Assembly: GCF_910592395.1 (NCBI RefSeq)
Contig: NC_088312.1
Coordinates: 806,001 to 870,000, forward strand
Length of the DNA stretch: 64,000 nt
Direction of reading: 5' to 3'
Source of the DNA: Lineus longissimus
Taxonomy: Eukaryota; Nemertea; Pilidiophora; Heteronemertea; Lineidae
In this document: positions 60,592-64,000 of the stretch, piece by piece
Layout of the letters: every line of letters begins with the position of its first letter
Numbering within the stretch: the first letter of the stretch is position 1
Translations under genes and position numbers: made by a program
The notes under the pieces: model-generated
Told to the model about the DNA's origin: nothing
The model's input: the letters and a program-made list of their open reading frames with translations, nothing else
Databases searched by the model: none

Positions 60592-63500
60592 AAAATGCAC
60601 AAATTTTCAGAGACAATGTACATACACGCAGCTATAATTTATTTTCAGCACCTACTTCAGAAGTTAATTTAGATGCACGTTCAAAATTTGGATTCAAATG
60701 CCTCTCATTAAATGCAGATAGTCTAGTCAATAAAAGGCCGGAACTTGAACTGTTAATAGAAAGTACTGATGCAGACATAATTAGTGTGACCGAATTAATA
60801 CCAAAAAATTCACGATGTGTTGTACAGGCGTCGGAGTTCAATATAAATGGTTTCACCTTTTACTCAAACTTAGGAAATGTTACAGGTCCCCACAGAGGAG
60901 TTGGTATTTATGTACGAAACTTCATCTCAACGGTGGAAGTTAATCTAGAGGAGAAATTTGATGAGAGTGTGTGGCTTGAGATAAAATTGCGTGATAATGA
61001 CACCTTACTAGTCGGATGTCTATACAGATCTCCAAATTCTACAGAATTAGCTAATGAAAAACAGAGAAATGCGCTTCGCTCAGCTAGCAATCGTAAATAT
61101 AGTCATTATCTAGTAATGGGAGATACAAACCATCCTGAGATCGACTGGACAAATATAATGTCAAATGCAAGCCCAAACCACCCAGCAAGCCGCTTCCTAG
61201 AAACCATTAGAGACTGTTTCTGGTTTCAGCATGTAACGAAACCTACTCATCATAGAGGTGAAAACCGACCAAATGTATTGGACTTAGTCTTCACAAACGA
61301 ACAGGACATGATAAATGAAATCCATATGCTTCCACCATTAGGAAAAAGCCACCATTCTTGCATTAACTTTTTATACAGATGTTATGTCCCAGGGGACCAC
61401 TCAGAGTGCATGAAATCTGCTTTCACCAAGGCAGACTTTGACAGTATGAGGAGAGAGCATGCGGACATAGAATGGGAAAAACATATCAGTAACCTGGATA
61501 CTAAAGATACTTGGACCTTCATAAAAGACAAAATACTGGAGACGACAAAAAAGTATGTGCCACTAAGACGACACAACCCAACAGCCAGACGAAAACCATT
61601 GTGGTTAAACCCTAAAGCCCTAGCTAAGGTTAAAAAGAAAAGGGAAGCCTATAAGAGGTATCTAGAAACTAAGGAGGGTAAAGACTATGATATGTATGCT
61701 AGGCTAAGGAACCAGGTGAAGTGGGAGGTCAGAAAGGCAAAAAAGAATCATGAAAGGGAAATTGCAGAAAATGCTAAAAGAAACCCAAAAGCTTTCTATC
61801 AATATGCCAGATCAAAAATGAAGACAAAGTGCGGAATACCAAATCTGACGAACAGAGATGGAAACCAAACTGAAAATGATCATGAAAAGGCAGAGGTTTT
61901 AAATGATTTCTTCACCAGTGTTTTCACCATTGAGGATAAAAGCAATATACCGCCCCCTGATCTAGAGCCCATGGACCATAATGATATAAATCTAGAACTT
62001 TTCATAACTCCAGCAGAGGTACGGAAAAAGCTTGAAGAACTCAAGGTATCTAAATCACCTGGACCAGATGGCATCCATCCGAGGGTTCTAAAGGAACTTA
62101 GTAATGAACTGGCAATACCGCTAAGTTTACTTTTCAATAAGTCATTGAATGAAGGAAAACTGCCGTCCGATTGGAAGAAGGCACAGATCACAGCCTTACA
62201 TAAAAAAGGAAGTAAGTCTGACTGCGGAAATTATAGGCCGATAAGCCTAACATCAATAATATGCAAAATCATGGAGGATTTTGTAAGGACCAGGTTAAAC
62301 GACCATCTAAGAGCTGCTGTATCCAAATCTCAACATGGCTTTCAAAAGGGAAGATCTTGCATTACACAGTTACTTGAATCAATGGATAGAATAACGGAAA
62401 TCCTTGACAAAGGACATCCTGTAGACGTAATCTACCTAGATTTTTCAAAGGCTTTCGATTCAGTACCCCATGAGCGATTGAAAGTCAAGCTGAGAAATTA
62501 TGGAATAAAAGGCAAGATTTATGATTGGGTCTGTGACTTCATTACTGACAGAAAGCAAAGAGTCATGGTAAATGGATCTGCATCGGCCTGGACATCAGTT
62601 AGGAGTGGAGTCCCCCAAGGCAGTGTTCTGGGCCCAACATTGTTTGTCTACTATGTAAATGACTTACCGGAGTGTGTTGAGAACTTTTGTGAAATGTTTG
62701 CAGATGATGCCAAGATTATTGCAAGGATTCGAAGCCCTGCAGATAGTATAGGATTGCAAAGGGATTTGATCAGCCTAGATTACTGGTCACTTAAATGGCA
62801 ATTAGGTTTCAACACTGATAAATGCAAACGAATGCATTATGGGCGAAATAACAATCATAAAGAATACTTCCTGACAAAAAATGGTATAAGAAATGAAATT
62901 AAAGAAACTGACATTGAAAAAGATTTAGGAGTCACCTTCGATAACAGACTTAGCTTCAGCAAGCATGTAGAAACTGTGGCAAATACAGCCACCAAAGTGG
63001 TAGGCATGATCAGGAGATCTTTCGAATACCTGGATTCGAAGATGTTTGCCATCCTATTTAAAAGCCTGGTGAGACCTCACCTAGAATATGCAAACGTGAT
63101 TTGGTCGCCCCATTTGAAGAAAGACGTAACAGTGCTGGAAAATGTACAAAGACGTGCTACTAAGATGATTCCAGGTATGAGGGACAAAAGCTACGAAGAG
63201 AGATTAAAGCTCGTAGGTTTACCTAGTCTTGCATATAGAAGGTTACGAGGAGATTTGATAGAGGCGTATAAAATCTCACATGGATTTTATAATATTGAAG
63301 GAGAAAAACTACTCAGACCAGCTGATGATAAACACCTGACCAGAGGGCATTCTTTTAAACTCAACAAACCTAGAGCCAGGATGGATACACGAAAGTATTT
63401 TTTCTCAAACCGAGTCATTGACCCATGGAACAGCCTCCCGAACCATATTGTTAACGCCGAGTCTCTAAATATATTTAAAAACCAGATAGATGCCCACTAC

Positions 63501-63614
63501 AAATCTGAGTCATTTAGTCTGGACCCAAAACCAATCCTAAACCCTCGCTTCCACCCCACCGCACTCCCGCAATCAGCAGAAAAAGTTAAGAAGAAAAAAC
63601 CTGCTACAGGCTAA
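60426..63614 (+). CDS. retrotransposon ORF2, endonuclease and reverse transcriptase
   Basis: Open in the -1 frame relative to ORF1 from 60426, directly after a TAA at 60423-60425, to the TAA at 63612-63614. The endonuclease domain starts FKCLSLNADSLVNKRPELE and includes TEL, LYRSPNS, MGDTNHPEIDW and LGKSHHS. The reverse transcriptase has KSPGPDGIHP, GNYRPISL, DFSKAFDSVPHE, SGVPQGSVLGP and MFADDAK (catalytic FADD at about 62697-62708). A C-terminal domain with RPHLEYANVIWSPH is typical of the group. There is no in-frame ATG before 61116, which lies inside the endonuclease. GTG at 60786 is not a credible start, since it too falls inside the domain. Translation probably depends on recoding from ORF1. 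Confidence 0.9.
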   Translation, partial: GKKPYTQGKWCPQGSPKPSDEEDLHEEEPDPITTEGSQGILRNDESQGERRGEEVENAQIFRDNVHTRSYNLFSAPTSEVNLDARSKFGFKCLSLNADSLVNKRPELELLIESTDADIISVTELIPKNSRCVVQASEFNINGFTFYSNLGNVTGPHRGVGIYVRNFISTVEVNLEEKFDESVWLEIKLRDNDTLLVGCLYRSPNSTELANEKQRNALRSASNRKYSHYLVMGDTNHPEIDWTNIMSNASPNHPASRFLETIRDCFWFQHVTKPTHHRGENRPNVLDLVFTNEQDMINEIHMLPPLGKSHHSCINFLYRCYVPGDHSECMKSAFTKADFDSMRREHADIEWEKHISNLDTKDTWTFIKDKILETTKKYVPLRRHNPTARRKPLWLNPKALAKVKKKREAYKRYLETKEGKDYDMYARLRNQVKWEVRKAKKNHEREIAENAKRNPKAFYQYARSKMKTKCGIPNLTNRDGNQTENDHEKAEVLNDFFTSVFTIEDKSNIPPPDLEPMDHNDINLELFITPAEVRKKLEELKVSKSPGPDGIHPRVLKELSNELAIPLSLLFNKSLNEGKLPSDWKKAQITALHKKGSKSDCGNYRPISLTSIICKIMEDFVRTRLNDHLRAAVSKSQHGFQKGRSCITQLLESMDRITEILDKGHPVDVIYLDFSKAFDSVPHERLKVKLRNYGIKGKIYDWVCDFITDRKQRVMVNGSASAWTSVRSGVPQGSVLGPTLFVYYVNDLPECVENFCEMFADDAKIIARIRSPADSIGLQRDLISLDYWSLKWQLGFNTDKCKRMHYGRNNNHKEYFLTKNGIRNEIKETDIEKDLGVTFDNRLSFSKHVETVANTATKVVGMIRRSFEYLDSKMFAILFKSLVRPHLEYANVIWSPHLKKDVTVLENVQRRATKMIPGMRDKSYEERLKLVGLPSLAYRRLRGDLIEAYKISHGFYNIEGEKLLRPADDKHLTRGHSFKLNKPRARMDTRKYFFSNRVIDPWNSLPNHIVNAESLNIFKNQIDAHYKSESFSLDPKPILNPRFHPTALPQSAEKVKKKKPATG
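60429..60461 (+). promoter_or_regulatory. candidate -1 ribosomal frameshift signal
   Basis: In the ORF1 frame the codons read GCA AAA AAC, so the heptamer A-AAA-AAC has the X-XXY-YYZ form. A 9-nt spacer follows (60436-60444). Then comes a hairpin AGGGCA (60445-60450), loop AGTGG, TGCCCT (60456-60461). Slippage by -1 enters the ORF2 frame, which has just become open. Confidence 0.6.
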
Positions 63615-63656
63615 AAAGCCTATTTGCAGTAATATATGTATGTATGTATGTATGTA

Positions 63657-64000
63657 AGCCAGTTGCCCTTGGTTACCAAATCAAGGAACTGTGTAATTAC
63701 CAGGCCCCCTACATGTACATGATTGACATAGTGCCTTTTAACTTTATGATGATATGTTTTCACAGAAGGGGGATATAAATAGTTCTTCTACCTGTACTTG
63801 TAAGCATAAGTGAGAAAAACGAGCCCCCCCCTTACAGTCTTCTCTTCCATCTTCTCCAACAAGTATAAATATGTTCTTCTTTTTATACAAATATTACATA
63901 TATACAAGCACTGTTTTCCAATGTCAGTGCTCTTTTCTCTGGCTAATCCCCCCCCCCCCCCCCATGCCATTTCCCCTCAGGTAGTTTATCTCTGTGAGGG
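63657..64000. other. flank 3' of the retrotransposon, low complexity
   Basis: No gene. A C run of about 15 is at about 63949-63963 and a shorter one at about 63823-63830. Confidence 0.5.

Larger units (their letters stand above)
59569..63656 (+). mobile_element. CR1/L2-like non-LTR retrotransposon
   Basis: Two-ORF element: ORF1 with a PHD-type zinc finger, and ORF2 with an apurinic-type endonuclease and reverse transcriptase. The very short 3' UTR consists of a hairpin (AGGCT-AAAA-AGCCT, 63608-63621, holding the ORF2 stop codon) and a (TATG)n tail ending near 63656. A hairpin plus microsatellite tail instead of poly(A) is typical of the CR1/L2 group. Both frames are intact, so the copy is young. 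The 5' boundary lies upstream of 59569 but could not be fixed, and no target duplication was found. Confidence 0.88.

Noticed and set aside
60786-60788. GTG as the ORF2 start codon
   Set aside because: It falls inside the endonuclease domain: conserved residues (CLSLNADSLVNK and the following helix) are encoded upstream in the same frame.

Overview
The window is nuclear DNA from an invertebrate animal. It carries two intron-rich, conserved eukaryotic genes with GT-AG introns and AATAAA signals, a CR1/L2-like non-LTR retrotransposon, several MITE-like inverted-repeat families and long minisatellites. The gene content (Nol6, invertebrate-type CPT1, an agatoxin-like peptide precursor) fits a bilaterian, perhaps a lophotrochozoan or arthropod relative. 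The phylum cannot be fixed from the sequence alone.

Layout. (1) About 0.4-3.8 kb: a pogo-like MITE, a 61-bp minisatellite (688-2125) and a 474-bp element with related ends. (2) 4.06-20.58 kb, minus strand: a small secretory-peptide gene found by joining short exons. It has a TATA promoter near 20.6 kb, a signal-peptide exon, a 13.5-kb intron, a 61-nt propeptide exon, and two different terminal exons. Each terminal exon encodes an 8-cysteine knottin of the agatoxin-like type with an amidation signal. (3) 20.6-33.0 kb: gene-poor, with one more pogo-like MITE and no gene I can support. (4) 33.0-41.6 kb, plus strand: a complete 21-exon Nol6 gene (Nrap/Utp22, small-subunit processome). (5) 41.64-44.40 kb: a satellite block with 54-, 68/136- and 79-bp periods and an inserted palindrome. 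(6) 44.5-55.3 kb, minus strand: a complete carnitine O-palmitoyltransferase 1 gene, convergent with Nol6. It holds a pair of duplicated 66-nt exons directly after the catalytic-His exon. (7) 55.3-59.5 kb: CPT1 upstream region with a 400-bp foldback and G/C-run hairpins. (8) 59.57-63.66 kb: the retrotransposon, with PHD-type ORF1 and endonuclease/reverse-transcriptase ORF2.

The most notable results are: the peptide gene, in which the choice of last exon swaps the whole mature knottin and completes the Lys-Arg cleavage site across the splice junction; the CPT1 alternative exon pair; and a textbook-like -1 frameshift signal (AAAAAAC, 9-nt spacer, hairpin) in ORF1 of the retrotransposon, whose ORF2 lacks any usable ATG.

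Both large gene models were checked by summing exon lengths and phases: Nol6 gives 1175 codons plus stop and CPT1 gives 767 codons plus stop, with no frame break. Exon edges were read by eye and could be off by a base or so.
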